Counted from the first letter of the stretch, positions 45,912-62,708 are shown. The stretch: DNA of 64,000 nucleotides from Ahaetulla prasina (GCF_028640845.1 NC_080546.1:29285020-29349019), one strand, 5' to 3'. Numbers and translations are program-made. Notes: generated by a model from the letters alone, not told the origin.

Positions 45912-46420
45912 CTCCGAACGGCCCGGGGCCGGAGTTCTCGAACTCCCACGCATGAAAGCCGTGGGTTCTGGAACTCTGGGCACAGCAGCGTTCGAAAAGT
46001 TGCGGGAAACGCGAAGGCTGGATCGCTCCAAATGCGAACGGGCCGCTCATTACGGGCACGGCGCCCCAGTAGCTTCCCCTCGCCCACGCGGGTAGCGGTC
46101 TCGCGGAGTCCTCGCACCTGTAGTCAGCCGAGGCCAGAAAGCGTCCACCATGCCGCAAAAAGCTTTCGGTACCTGCTTCCGCAACACAGTCAGGTCGCCC
46201 CGCCCCAACCCCACGAACGTCTGGGCGGAAAGGGGGGGAAATGGGGATAGGGGGCGTTGCCAATCTTTTGTAAAGCAAAGAAAGAAGTCGTGGCGTAAAG
46301 AGTCTGGCCGAGCGGGAACGCTCCGAGACTGGTTTAGCACAGATTGGAGGAAAAGGCCTTTATCTTGTCCTCAAGACTGGGCCTTAGCTTGGCGTCGAAG
46401 CCAATTGATCGCCAAGCACA
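45700..46420 (-). promoter_or_regulatory. CpG-rich promoter of PLA2G12A
   Basis: CpG-dense block covering exon 1 and about 500 bp upstream, in contrast with AT-rich flanks. No TATA box is apparent. Confidence 0.65.
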
Positions 46421-47040
46421 AGATGTGAAACAAGAATATACTTTTATTTTTGGTACCAAGATATAAGGACCCTGGCTTTGAAAGGCTGCCCAGACCCTGA
46501 TTATAGTTTTTACAGCAATTTTTACATCAAAAGTGAATTACATGCACCCCTTTGCCCTCCCCCTAATAATGCATATATAACCCACACCATTGATTGGTTA
46601 CCTGATTACAGCCCCCCCCTCCAACTTTTACGCTTGCTATGCAAAATAGCTATACTGTAATTGATTGTTTCCTGATTGCTTAATTGTACCCTATGACTAT
46701 CATTAAGTGTTGTAAGTGTTGCACCTTGATGAAAGGTATCTTTTCTTTTATGTACACTGAGAGCATATGCACCAAGACAAATTCCTTGTGTGTTCAATCA
46801 CAGTTGGCCAATAAAAATTCTATTCTAAATGTCGCACCACCTGTTGCCTACCTCAGGACACGGGTATCTTGCACAGCTTGTTTCCTGTTCCAGCTATGCG
46901 GTTTTGGGGTTTCTTGTAAGCAAGCTATTCTAGCATCCCACATCATGGCTAAGTAGTTTCTGACAGATGAGTTGTTTACTTCTGCCTCCCTTCATGGACC
47001 CTGCGCCCCCCCTCTTTCTATGGCAGGCCCCTTACAATAT
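46421..47040. mobile_element. Probable LTR or LINE 3' end
   Basis: Contains CATATGCACCAAGACAAATT and a terminal GGCCAATAAAAATTCTATTC, a 3' tail common in squamate LINE-derived repeats. The class is not resolved and the boundaries are approximate. Confidence 0.35.
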
Positions 47041-47204
47041 CAAGTATTGGCAACTGTTAGCAAACCTGTATTGCAAATCTCCTACTAACAGCAGAAAAGC
47101 AAAAGGAATTAAAGCTGTTTGATTGTATGTTTTGAGGCAAAGAAATGAAGACAATAGTAAATGGTTTTCAGAATTCATACTCCTCACTCTCATGTCCATT
47201 ATAC

Positions 47205-48337
47205 CAGGGGTGAAATCTAAAAATTTTCCCTACCAGTTCTGTGGGCGTGGCTTAATTGGTGGGCGTGGCTTGGTGGTCAGATGACAGTGGGCGTGGCCAA
47301 TAACAATAAATAATAAAAATAAAGTATAAAAAACAATAAGAGGTATCAAAAATCAACTTTCACACTTTACACACACACAACACAACACAACAGACTCACA
47401 CACAATGTAAAAGCAGCTGCACTTCACACTTCACACAGCCACAAAAAGCTCAAAAACCAACTTTCACACTTTACACACACACAACTCACACACACACACA
47501 CATACAAAATGCCACATACAGCTTTCTGAGATTTTGTGTGTTTGTGTAGTTAGAGTGAAACACTACAGAAACACACCAAATCTCAGAAAGCTGCACAAAT
47601 ATTTTATTTTATTATTTTATTTTATTTTATTTTATTGTGGACTTCAAATCCCAGCGTTCCTCAGCCAGCAAAGCAGGAAGTCAAAGCAAGCTTTTTTCTT
47701 TTTTCCTTCAGTAGCTGAAGAAAAAGCATGCCTTGCCGAAAGAGCAGTAATTATAGGTAAGTGAGGAGGGGGAATTGGCTGGGCATGGGTGGGGGCTCTT
47801 GTAAGTGGGGGCTGTTAAAAAGTGAGTTTAAAAGCCTGTGAGGATCAGGAAACTCCTCTGGGATCGCCAGAGGAGGCTTTTAAAACCTGGGTTTTTTTTC
47901 GTTTTTTCCCCCCCCTTCGGCTGAAGAGGGTTTTTAAAAAAAACTTTTAAAGAGTTTTGATGATCTCTGCTCAGCCCCGCGATCATCAGAGGCAGTGGTG
48001 GGATTCAAGTAATTTAACAACTGGTTCTCTGCCCTAATGACTTTTTCCAACAACCAGTTTGCCAAACTGCTCAGAAAGTTAACAACCGGTTCTCCCGAAG
48101 TGGTGCGAACTGGCTGAATCCCATCACTGATCAGAGGTTTTTTTTTTACTTTTAAAGGCATGTTTCGGCTGAAGAAAAACTTTTAAAAGTTAAAAAAAAA
48201 CACCTCTGCTGGTGGTGCAGCTCAGCAGAGGCGGGGTGGGTGGGGCCAGGGATTTTTGCTACATGTCCTCTGAACCAGCAGCTGCCATCGCTACCTAATC
48301 GGGAGAGCCGGTGCGAACCGGGAGCATTTCACCCCTG
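47205..48337. mobile_element. Large hAT-like non-autonomous element (1.13 kb)
   Basis: Ends CAGGGGTGAAAT and ATTTCACCCCTG are inverse complements. The 8-bp duplication CATTATAC is perfect at 47197-47204 and 48338-48345. The interior has short CACA-rich repeats, (TTTTA)n and no transposase frame. It contains a second MITE at 47993-48129. Confidence 0.9.
47993..48129. mobile_element. hAT-like MITE (137 bp) nested in the larger element
   Basis: CAGTGGTGGGATTCA and TGAATCCCATCACTG ends, flanked by a perfect ATCAGAGG (47985-47992, 48130-48137). Reverse orientation to the copy at 27833. Confidence 0.95.
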
Positions 48338-48609
48338 CATTATACCCACACCTAGGTCCTATCTCAACATATGATTCTTCCTTGGATCCCCAGGGCCTCA
48401 TTGTACATATATTCTTTCATCGGATCCTTCACTTAAAGAGACAGAAGCCATTTTCTTTGGCATTCAAGGCTTTCTAAATGTGATTTACAATCTAAACTGA
48501 CTTGAAGGGACAGTTTATTATATTATTTTAACCTCAAACAGTACAAAAGCTCCTTCCCTGCCAGGTGATCCCTTGCGTGAAGACCCTCTGTACCCAATGG
48601 ATTCAATGG

Positions 48610-48846
48610 AAGCAATGGATGGGAACTAATCGAGGAGAGAAGCAACTTAGAACTAAGGAGAAATTTCCTGACAGAACAATTAATCAGTGGAACAACTTGC
48701 CTCCAGAAGTTGTTCCAACCCTAGAAGTTTTAAAGAAGAGATTGGACAACCACTTGTCTGAAATGGTATAGGGTTTCCTGCCTGAGCAGGGGGGTTGGAC
48801 TAGAAGACCTCCAAAGTCCCTTCCAACTCTATTGTTCTGTTCTGTT
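48610..48846 (+). mobile_element. CR1 LINE, 3' end fragment
   Basis: AAGCAACTTAGAACTAAGGA to CCTTCCAACTCTATTGTTCT with (TTCTG)n end repeats; a 5'-truncated CR1. Confidence 0.88.
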
Positions 48847-49529
48847 CAATGAAACTTTGTGCATAGCACTCCTTCACTTGAGGGCAAAGTATTAGTCTGT
48901 AGCATCTTTCCCGACTGACAAATTGCATCAGATGTGTTGATGAAGTGTGAGGCGTGGCTCACGAAAAGCTTAGACAGTATTTTAATACAATTTACTAGTC
49001 GGAAATGTGCTGCAAACTTTTTTTTTTTACTACCATATACTAACAAGGAACTCCTACAATCTCCATTTGAGGGAGTATTTCATAGTGTCAATAATTCCCT
49101 CTACTTCCCCACCTCCCCATCTTCGTTGGATAAAGGAGGCACTGTACAATAGAGTGGAGGGAACTTTGGAGAAGGGTGGATTTTTTAAAACTCATTTTTA
49201 AAAGTTTTTTTCCTTTTCATTTGCATTTTCCTTAGCTTGCTAATTTTTAAAAGGCAATTCTTTTTCATAGTTGGCCCGTTGAATCTCATGGGGTCACCTG
49301 ACTCACTGATCCATAAACATTCATGTGGGCTGACATCACCTGGCTTGTAATTAGCTAACTTCTGGCTATGTTGACTAGAATTTCTGGGTGTTGTAATTCC
49401 AAAAATAGTTCAAAAGTATTGATTCCAGCAAGCTATTTTTTTTTCTTTTCTCCCTCTTCCATCCCTTTCTATTACTATCTGTTTTTTTCCTTTTTTCCCC
49501 ATTCAGTTATATCAAATTTTCTGAAACTG

Positions 49530-49790
49530 CCCAGAAAAGTCCCTGCAGTTTTCTTGGCAAGGTTTTTCCGAAGTGATTTGTCACTGCCTGGTTCCTAGGG
49601 ATGACTAGCCCAGGATCCCTAAGCTGGCTTTGTGCCTGAGGTGGGACTAGAAGGGTGACCTTGGGCCAGTCACTTTATCTCAGCCATAGGAATGAAAAAT
49701 CTTGTCAATAAAACTGCAGGAACTTGTCCAGGCAGTATCCAAGAATCGAAAATGATTGAATGGAAGAAATAAAAAAAGTTTTATTATTAC
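49530..49790. mobile_element. Old SINE-like fragment
   Basis: GTCCCTGCAGTTTTCTTGGC and the following ATCCCTAAGCTGGCTTTGTG are shared with 33040-33100. It is degraded and of uncertain class. Confidence 0.4.
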
Positions 49791-49867
49791 TATGGAACAG
49801 ATAATGGGTGGGGAGAGACCAAAATGGTCAATCATCGTTTATCTGGAAAAACACATAATTTCGTTAC

Positions 49868-50006
49868 GTTGAGTCATGCCGGCCACATGACCACGGAGAC
49901 ATCTTCGACTGGCTCTTCGGCTTTGAAACGGAGATGAGCACCACCCCCTAGAGTCGGCGACGACTAGCACGTATGTGCGAGGGGAACCTTTACCTTTACC
50001 TTTGTT
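49868..50006 (+). mobile_element. Sauria-type SINE, 3' half
   Basis: Starts inside the SINE (CATGCCGGCCACATGACCAC) and ends with the Bov-B-like GAGGGGAACCTTTACC tail; the 5' head is missing. Confidence 0.85.
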
Positions 50007-50286
50007 ATAGCACATCATGACAAAATATACATGGACTTTGTTTTCATGAAATATTTCTATTTGTGAATGGTTATCATGTTTTATTAAAGGGGATGGTATC
50101 TTTTGAAATAATAAGCTGAGTATTCAACCGTGGCATGTCTGACTAGTGCTCTGTGCTTATTTCATAACATCATAGAATCAGGAAGAATCAAGTCTTTTGA
50201 TCCAATTCCCTACCTAAGCAGGAATCACAGACGATGGAAGGAACCAAATGGGTCAAGGCCAATCCCCTACACTGCAAGATTCTCTA

Positions 50287-50915
50287 AAGTTAAAGGTTTC
50301 CCCTTCCAACTGTGTCCTAATTTATCTTTAATTCACAGTTGAAGAGCCAGCATTGTCTGAAGAAGCTTCTATGGTCATGTAGTTGGCATGACTATATGCC
50401 AGGGGTGTCAAACTCGATTTCATTGAGAGATGCATCAGGTTGTGTTTGACCTTGGGGGGCTGGAGTAGGCATGGCCAGGTCGATGTCACTTATAGTGGGG
50501 GCACCTGTGGTGGTCCGAATGCTCTGCCAGTGAAAACGGGCTCCCAAGCTCCGTTTCAGCTGCAACCACCTCCTACAATCCTCTGCCAGTGAAAACGGAG
50601 CTCCAGAGGGCCGCAAGCAGTCCTCCCAAGCTCTGTTTTCACTTGCAGAAGCACTGCAGGCCAGTTATTTCCTGTTTCCAGGGGGGCTTTGCAGGCCAAT
50701 TCTAAGCACCCCGTGGGCCAACTCCGGCTCCCAGGCCTTGTGTTTGACACCCCTGCTACCTTCCTACCAAAGTGGTACCTATTTATCTACTCACATTTGC
50801 ATGCTTTTGAATTGCTTGGTTGGCAGGAGCTGGGGCAAGTAATGGAAGCTCAGTCCATCATGTGAAGTTTTGAACTACCAACCTTCTGCTCACAAGCCCA
50901 GTATCTTTCTAGCCT
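50287..50915 (-). mobile_element. Sauria-type SINE split by a MITE
   Basis: Tail part 50287-50399 (AAAGGTTTCCCCTTCCAACT) and head part 50756-50915 (ACTACCAACCTTCTGCTCAC) flank the MITE at 50400-50755. Some SINE sequence is missing at the junction. Confidence 0.75.
50400..50755. mobile_element. hAT-like MITE inside a SINE
   Basis: CAGGGGTGTCAAACTCGATT and TGTTTGACACCCCTG ends. Flanks begin CTATATGC / CTACCTTC, so the 8-bp duplication is no longer readable on one side. Confidence 0.85.
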
Positions 50916-51118
50916 ATGTTTGAAAATCTCCAGTGAAGGGGAAGCATCGACCCCATGTGGTAGCCTATTTCATTGACTGACAGCTTTTACTACAATAAAT
51001 TCTTTTAATTGTATAATGTAACTCTACATCCCTAAAGTTTCATCTCATTAGTTCTTATCCTCTGGACTGGAGCAAATACTAAGCCTCTACAATGTGACTA
51101 CCAGTGAAGACTGCCATC

Positions 51119-51390
51119 TTTTTTTTTTAAATTTGCATTTATATCCCGCCCTTCTCCGGAGACTCAGGGCGGCTAACACTATGTTAGCAATAGCCTTCAT
51201 TCTATTTGTATATTTATATACAAAGTCAGCTTATTGCCCCCAACAATCTGGGTCCTCATTTTACCTACCTTATAAAGGATGGAAGGCTGAGTCAACCTTG
51301 GGCCTGGTGGGACTAGAACCTGCAATAATTGCAGGCAGCTGCTGTTAATAACAGACTGCATTAGCAGCCTGAGCCACAGAGGCCCCTTGT
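51119..51390 (-). mobile_element. tRNA-derived SINE
   Basis: On the minus strand: head GGCCTCTGTGGCTCAGGCTG, B-box-like GGTTCTAGTCC, and tail GGGCGGGATATAAATGCAAA. A distinct family from the Sauria SINE. Confidence 0.8.
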
Positions 51391-52880
51391 TCCATTTCAG
51401 TCTTCTCTTCTACAAGCCTATGTCTTTTCACCTTTCCTTGTGAGTTTTGGTTCCCAATCCTTTCACTGCCTTCTTTGGACATTTTCCTTAGATCATGCCT
51501 TTTTAAAAAAATAATATCCAGTGATAGAGCACTAACAACTCCAAAAATTTCATTGCTTAATAGTGCTCAGGAAATGACTCCTTATTTTGAATTTGCATCT
51601 CATTTAAGTTTCCACATAGGAGTTCTTGTTCTACCTTCAGGCACTATAAAGAATAAATTTACACTTTCTTCCCGATGACTACTAGTAATGAAAGACTGTT
51701 TGATGTTTCTCTTTAGCTTTCTCTTCTTTAGGTTCTTCTTTTTCTATTCTTCATAGAATTCATCCTTTATGCCCTAATCATTATTGCTCTTCTTTACACT
51801 CTTCCCATTTTCTCAGCATCCTTCTTGTGTAGAACAAAACAGATATGATATCCCTTGACCAGCATGTAGAGGGACAATAACTTTTCATGATATTGACATT
51901 ATACTTCCATTGGTGCAGCCAAAGATAGAACTGGGCTGAAAATAGAACCCTTAACTATCCCACTGTATGCTTTCCTTCATGTAGACATAGTTCCATTAAG
52001 CACCATATATTGAATGAATTCATTGGGTGGTGGATTATCCACATTATTACATTTCAGCTTTGATTAGTGAGGTCAATCTCTTTTTCACATCCCACCTCTT
52101 CGCACCTGGGAAAGAACACACTTTCCTTGGTATCATGTCTTCTTTGCAGATTGCCAATTCCATTCCCTTCAGAAGTGACTCACTCATCTCCACCATATGC
52201 CTGTAGTTCTTTTGGACAGCTGTCAAATTCCTCACCTCAGTGGAAGCACGACTATCTTCCCTTCCCTTCCCCTATAAAAGTTTCTTAAATGAAAGCTCTT
52301 TCCTAATTTTTTATCTCTTGGAGTTGTCTGAACCATTTTTTGATCACAACAATGCCTCCAGCATTGTACATCTATTAATCTTGTAGTTATTAGCACTTAT
52401 CCACTGCTAAAAGAAGAAACATCTTAATCCTGTCAAGCTTCTTTTTGTTTTCTGTTTGGCTTGTCTTTTTGCATTTGTGGTTCAATTACACATCACTTTA
52501 GGTTCTCTGCCATTTTAAATAAGAAAGAGAAGATTGTCCTTACTTGTAGCTGCCTGTCCACGGCTCTTAAATTTTTTTCAGCAGATACAGGTACTACCAA
52601 ATTGCGATGCCTTATTCTGCTTATTTCTAAATAATGCCAAACATGTTTTTCAGTCTGTGCCATAAAGCTGTCTATAATGTGCTATGCATTTTTGTAAGAA
52701 ATATGTGCAGTTTGATAGGTTTCACCTTCAGCACATTCTGGATTTAAATGACAAGGAAAACAGTATATATAGTAGTGCTCTATGTTTATATTTATATTTG
52801 TAATATTGTTATATCACTAACATGCATAGTTAGTGGATCTTAATACAAAATAAAACTAATGAAAAACTTATTGCTTGTTG
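51391..52880. other. Intergenic sequence
   Basis: No gene recognised. Long pyrimidine-rich stretches (CTTT/TTCT) produce chance open frames; no repeat boundary was identified with confidence. Confidence 0.4.
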
Positions 52881-52892
52881 CATACATCATTT

Positions 52893-53462
52893 TTTATTTG
52901 ACTATACAAAGTGAATACATAAAAAATAGAGCAGATTTTTCTAAAACACCACCAAGCCATAAATGTAAAATTTTATAAGTCACTAGAGTTCCTCTTCTGG
53001 GGCATAATCCATATTGAAATAAGCTTTTAAGTACTAGAGATTTTAACAGGCTTAAACTCTACTTTTATATATAGTATATATCTATTTAGGAATATGTTTC
53101 AAATAATTCTACCATTTCCAATTTAGTATAGTGGTTAAAGCATCAGGCTACAAACTGCCTTAGGCACAAAGCCACCTGGCCAACCTGGGACCAGTCAACT
53201 CTGCTTCAGCCCCTATGAAGAGGCAATGCCAAACCATTTCTGAAATCTTACCAAAATTGCAGGGACCAGGCAGCTTGCCAGGAGTAAACACTGACTCAAA
53301 AGCACAAACAACAAAGCAAAATTTCAAATTGCATAGGAACTGTTGTTGTTGCTTAGTTAAATCGTTAAACTTAAAGTACTTAATATTTATTGAACTGAGC
53401 CACCAGTTTTCTAGTTGAAAACTTTGTTTCATTAATGCTGGTAAATGTTTGCATTCTAACAA
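52893..53462 (-). other. CFI: CFI 3' UTR (inferred) with a tRNA-like SINE
   Basis: Follows the CFI stop. TTTATT at 52893-52898 gives AATAAA on the minus strand. At about 53124-53300 lies a SINE-like segment (GTGGTTAAAGCATCAGGC head, GGCAATGCCAAACCATTTCT body). Confidence 0.45.
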
Positions 53463-58083
<4,621 letters not shown>

Positions 58084-58169
58084 CTAGGAAAAAGGAAAAG
58101 GAAAAAAAGAGGGTATATAACTTGATAGGAAAGTAAATCTGGCTCCAATTTGATTTTGAGTTGATTAAG

Positions 58170-58560
58170 AACACTTCCAGCACTTTGGTGAGTTACTAGG
58201 GAACATCTTTGCTATTCTAGCTGGCGGAAGATGCCATCTATGAAACATTTTCATCTGGTTTTCCTTGTATGCTGTTGATATAGTCAATTTCATATTTGTT
58301 CTCCACATCTTTTCCCACTTCTGTAATTCTACTGTATGGTTAAAGTTTCTTGCCCATTTAATCATAGTTTCCTTCACTATTTCCTCTTCCATTTTATACC
58401 GTAACAGGAAATTATATGTTTTACTGATTAATTTTTTGTCCTTCCCATATATTATTTTATCCAATTCATTTTGCTCCAATTGTATCTGATTAGTTTTTGT
58501 ATCTTCTATGTATTTTGATTTAATTTGGAAGTACATACTTCTCTCAATGCGATCCTGCAA
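58170..58560 (-). mobile_element. L1 ORF2 fragment, downstream half, antisense
   Basis: Minus-strand QDRIERSMYFQIKSKYIED to QMKMFHRWHLPPARIAKMF and CWKC. This is the C-terminal region of L1 ORF2. The other half lies at 63231-64000 beyond the retrovirus-like insert. It stops abruptly near 58170 without a poly(A) tail. Confidence 0.82.
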
Positions 58561-58970
58561 AAGATCTTTTTCTTTCAGCGTGATCCCATCAAGGATACGC
58601 TCCCAAAAAGATCTTTTTTTTCAGCGTGATCCTCCCAAGGATACGCTCCCAAAAGATCTTTTCTTTCAGCGTGATCCCATCAAGGATACGCTCCCAAAAG
58701 ATCTTTTCTTTCAGCGTGATCCCATCAAGGATACGCTCCCAAAAAATCTTTTCTTTCAGCGTGATCCCATCAAGGATACGCTCCCAAAAGATTTTTTTTT
58801 CAGCGTGATCCCATCAAGGATACGCTCCCAAAAGACTTTTCTTTCAGTGTGATCCCATCAAGGATACGCTCCCAAAAGATCTTTTCTTTCAGTGTGATCC
58901 CATCAAGGATACGCTCCCAAAAGATCTTTTCTTTCAACGAGATTCTACCAAAGGATACGTTCCTGGCACA
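58558..58970 (+). repeat. 45-bp tandem repeat, about nine units
   Basis: Units of 45 bp containing GATCCCATCAAGGATACGCT and CTTTCAGCGTGATCC. Since 45 is divisible by 3 the array stays open in frame and encodes DLFFQRDPIKDTLPK repeated, though there is no sign that it is translated. It forms the left end of the retrovirus-like element. Confidence 0.93.
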
Positions 58971-59031
58971 TCCTTTGACCTCCCATCCTTACCGCCTGGG
59001 ATAGGCTTGGTGCACCTCATCCGTTCATCGC

Positions 59032-59060
59032 TGGCGAACAACGGACCTTTCGTAAGTATG
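59032..59060 (+). promoter_or_regulatory. Possible primer-binding site and splice donor before gag
   Basis: TGGCGAACAACGG at 59032 resembles a lysine-tRNA primer site with mismatches. CGTAAGT overlaps the approach to the gag ATG (59058) like a retroviral major splice donor. Both are inferred. Confidence 0.4.
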
Positions 59061-60069
59061 GGAGGGAAATTCTCTAAGGCTCAGGAGAAACATTTACGTG
59101 AGCTGAGGGAACTAACCAAATCAAATTTATTCTTTTTTAACCATGCGGACAAGGAACAAGTAACAAAAGGAAAACTGAAGGATTTGTTAAAATATATTTA
59201 GCATCATTGTCCTTCTTATCCTGAGGCAGGCTCTTTAAAACCAGCAACGTGGAGACAGATTGGCAAATATCTCCACGCATCCCCACGAGCCCCAGCCTCT
59301 ATCTTAAGTACCTGGAAAATAATTATGGAAATCCTAGCAGCTCAGAATCAGTCTCTCCTTGAGCCTTTGAAACAACCTCCACCACATGAAAAAGCTGCTA
59401 CTAAATTGACCACTCCTGCCCCGGAGGATATCCTTTCCTGTCCTTCGGAGCCCCTTTTTGATACTAACTCTTCAAGTTCCTCATCTTCACCCTCCCCCCT
59501 GATAGCAGAAAATCCTCCTGCATCCAAAACCCCTTGTGTTTCCTCCCCACTCCCCCCTCCTCCTATTTACCCTTCTATCAGTACCGTCAGGTCAGAAGAA
59601 ACCTTCACGGAGGGTAATGAAAGAAAAAAACCTGATCTATTCCCCCTCTCTGTGTCCTCTTCTTTCCCCCACCTTTCTGAACTCTCAAAACATACTGAGC
59701 TAAAAAATTAACCCTGTGCCTGCTGTCCCTTCAGCCCCTTGCATCCCACCTCCAAAGCATATACCTGCTTCTTCCATCCCTGCTTTGAAAACTGCCTCCC
59801 TTCCCCTGCCTGCCTCCCTCCCTCCAGAGCGCCTCTCCCTTTCCCCCATGGGTATGGTCACTCAGACTATAGCCCAACCAATTTGGTTCAATTACTTCCC
59901 TATATTTGGAAACAATCCTGAAAAGGACTTGCTCAAAGTGACTACATGGAAGAAATTGGGAACCTATTTCCATGAAAGTCCAAGAGCCCCTGCAAAAATT
60001 CTGTCCACGTGGCACATGGTCCTTGAATGCCTCATTTTACATGAAAAAGGACTTGCAGATGTCACTTAG
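59058..60069 (+). pseudogene. Retroviral gag remnant with duplicated matrix-like segment
   Basis: Starts MGGKFSKAQEKH, a Gly-2 myristoylation-type start. A stop at 59199-59201 interrupts the frame, which then continues through a Pro/Ser-rich region to 59711. A second frame (about 59716-60069) follows. The motif SPRAPA.ILSTW appears twice, near 59279-59313 and 59978-60012, so part of the matrix domain seems duplicated. No capsid or zinc-knuckle sequence was recognised. Confidence 0.65.
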
Positions 60070-61740
60070 AAAGTTGTCAGGACCTCCGCCTTATCAAAAA
60101 ATGACTCAAAAGGATCCACAATCACATTCATGACTTAAACTGCTGAGTTTTCTCACTTGAGGGAAGAAGATTTAAAGAGGCAACTTCCCCAGGTCTGCAA
60201 ATGTTGCTTGATGATATGTGTGCTTGTGTATGTATGTATGTGATCATTTCCAGACCTGCATAAGAATTGTAGAGATAATTGTGATGCTTGATTTGCATGG
60301 AATGTGTGTATGTGCAAAACTCATTGAGAAGGTGTGAGATTTCTGTGTTGTCTTTTGGATTTGCAAGAAATGTGTGTGTGTGTGTGTGTGTGCGCGCGCG
60401 CGTGTATCTAGAGTGTTTTTGCAAGAAATATGTGCCTGATTGCAATGTGTGTGTGTGTATCTGAGCCAGGTTGGGAGGGTGAGAGAAAGGGGGGCTGGAA
60501 AAACCCCCTCAGGGTGGACTTTTAAATTTTTTTCTCTCTCTGTCCTCGCTGGCTTATCTTAACTACTTCCCCCCCCCCTTGTTGAGCCAGGGGAGGGGGT
60601 GGGTGAAGAGGGAAAACCATTCATCTCCCCCACCTTTTTTTCTCTGCTGTGCCTGTCTGAGAAGGGAGGGACAAATATGCAGATGCATTTTCTTTTCAAC
60701 CCTGAAAACAATTTTGATTTTAATTTTTAACCCTGCATACAATTTTGGTTTTGATTTTAATTTTTAATTTTTCTTGTTTCTGGAACTTTTTGAGGTTTAA
60801 ACTGCCTGATTAAACCTATACATTTATAAATGTTTTCAAAGCACAGAGTTGACTCAAAATGTGTCATTTAGCTTTGTATTTTTGAAGCTGTTAACATACA
60901 TAATAAGAGTTGAAAGGGACCCTTGGAGGTCTTCTAGTCCAACCCCCTGCCCAGGCAGGAAACCCTACAGCATTTCAGACAAATGGCTATCTTCTTATGT
61001 ATGGATGCAATTTTTTTTAAGCAGAAATTTTTTTGGGGGAAATGCACTCAGGTTTTCCACATAACAGACTCACCAAAAAGCTTACAAAATGTTTTTCCTT
61101 TTTTGAATCAGACTCAAGGTGCCTCTTATTTGCTGTTTGTATTGTGTATCTTTATTTTTTAGCAGCACAAGATGTGCCCTGTTTTAGGAACTATTTCAGA
61201 GATAAATTAGAAAGTTACAGGATGTGAAGAGAGATTTAGAAGGATGAGCAGATACTAGTGCTGTGAAAGATTTAATTTGTTAATGAAGCTGAAATAAAAG
61301 TTTAATGTTAGGAGTTAGGAGTTAGAAAAGTTTGTTTTTGGCAGTTTTTGATAGTATGGATTTGTTAGTGAACAACTTCCACACATGAATAAAAAGGGTG
61401 GGAGTTGGGTTTTTGTTGATTGTTTATCTTTTTCTCTGTCTTCCACATAATACCTTTGTTAAAAAACAAAACTGAGATTTGTGTATAACCCCCCCCAAGT
61501 TGTGTCATCTCTTCTTTGTCCCTGCTTTTGTGTGGGTATGAATTTTAAAAGTGCTAGAAAGAAGAAAAATGACTTTTTGCCCAGGATGGACCGGCTACCT
61601 AGACAGGATGAAGAACAGAGTTCAACTTTCTTTCTTCTCTGTACTTTTGTTTAAATGATTTTACCTGTTCATCTCCTGAAGCATGTGAATCCAGCTACCT
61701 TTTCTCATATGGGAATATATTATACCAGTTTATCTGTTTA
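60070..61740. other. Unassigned interior of the retrovirus-like element
   Basis: Contains a (GT)n/(GC)n microsatellite at 60370-60402, C-rich stretches, and a CR1 fragment at 60897-60993. No pol motif is readable. Confidence 0.45.
60897..60993 (-). mobile_element. CR1 LINE 3' end
   Basis: GAGTTGAAAGGGACCCTTGG to CAGACAAATGGCTATC is the same CR1 3' sequence as at 22617 and 41116. Confidence 0.85.
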
Positions 61741-62199
61741 AATGCTAATCTGTTGTTGTTTCTTTTCAAGTTCTACCTGCAAGCTATCTATTCCCCCTTG
61801 GCCCCTCTCCCTAATCCTCCAACAATGCCTTTTCTCACCCAGAAAGGGAGGAGGAGGGGATCCCTTCTCATGTCTTTTAGTCCTGCAGATGACTTCAACC
61901 TGTGGAAGTCGAATACATGGGTCAAAATGCTTTCCCCAAAAGAGACACTTCCCAATACAGAAATGGACATGTAATGAGTAAACATGTAACGATCAAAAGA
62001 CTTTTTTCAATTCCCAGAAGACAGTTTGGTTCTTTCTTGTTTTATGTATTCATGTAAGGACTGTATTTGAGATTTCTGTCAGCAGCTGCCATCCAAACCA
62101 ACGGTGAGACTTTGTGGGTCCCTGGCCGACATATCCGTCCCTACCATCAAAAAACAAAAACAGGGGACCTTCCCCCATCTGACACCATTGACACTTTTC

Positions 62200-62708
62200 T
62201 GCTGCAGAGTCATACCAGCAATTGATTCTCTTCCTACCAGAGACATTTACCGCTCCTTTGACCTTCTCTTCCTCCAAGAAGGTGGATTGTGTGTGGCTTT
62301 AAAGGAAGAATGCTGCTTCTATGCCGACCATTCTGGCATTGTACAGGACTCTATGAATAAACTAAGGGACTTAACTTTGAAGATGCCTTTTCAGGATGGT
62401 TGCCTAAATTACCTGGTTTACAAGCTATTATAGTTTTAATTGGTATGATTGCATTAGGATGTATAATTTTACCTTGTATTCTACCTATTTTTGTTAAAAC
62501 AATTTCTAAAAGTCTATCTTTACTAGCAGAAAAGAAAGCAACTGCACAAGTCATGGCATTGTGGCATAAGCATGATCCTGTCCGTTACCAGTTGCTGACT
62601 GTAGAGGAACTCGAAGATGATTACATCTTGCCTGCACCTAAAACCTTTTGCCTGGATGATGACTCAGAAATAGACAAGGATAGTATGGCTAATAATGAAA
62701 CCGACTGA
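62200..62708 (+). pseudogene. Retroviral Env transmembrane subunit remnant
   Basis: Contains [18 protein letters not shown], whose C-x6-CC pattern marks the disulfide-linked type of Env TM. In the next reading frame come a hydrophobic anchor ([19 protein letters not shown]) and a charged tail ending at 62708. A frame change separates the two parts near 62400. The surface subunit is not recognisable, so the gene is non-functional as it stands. Confidence 0.75.

Noticed and set aside
58508..58852. Repeat protein encoded by the 45-bp array
   Set aside because: The frame stays open because the unit is a multiple of three; there is no start context or conservation supporting translation.
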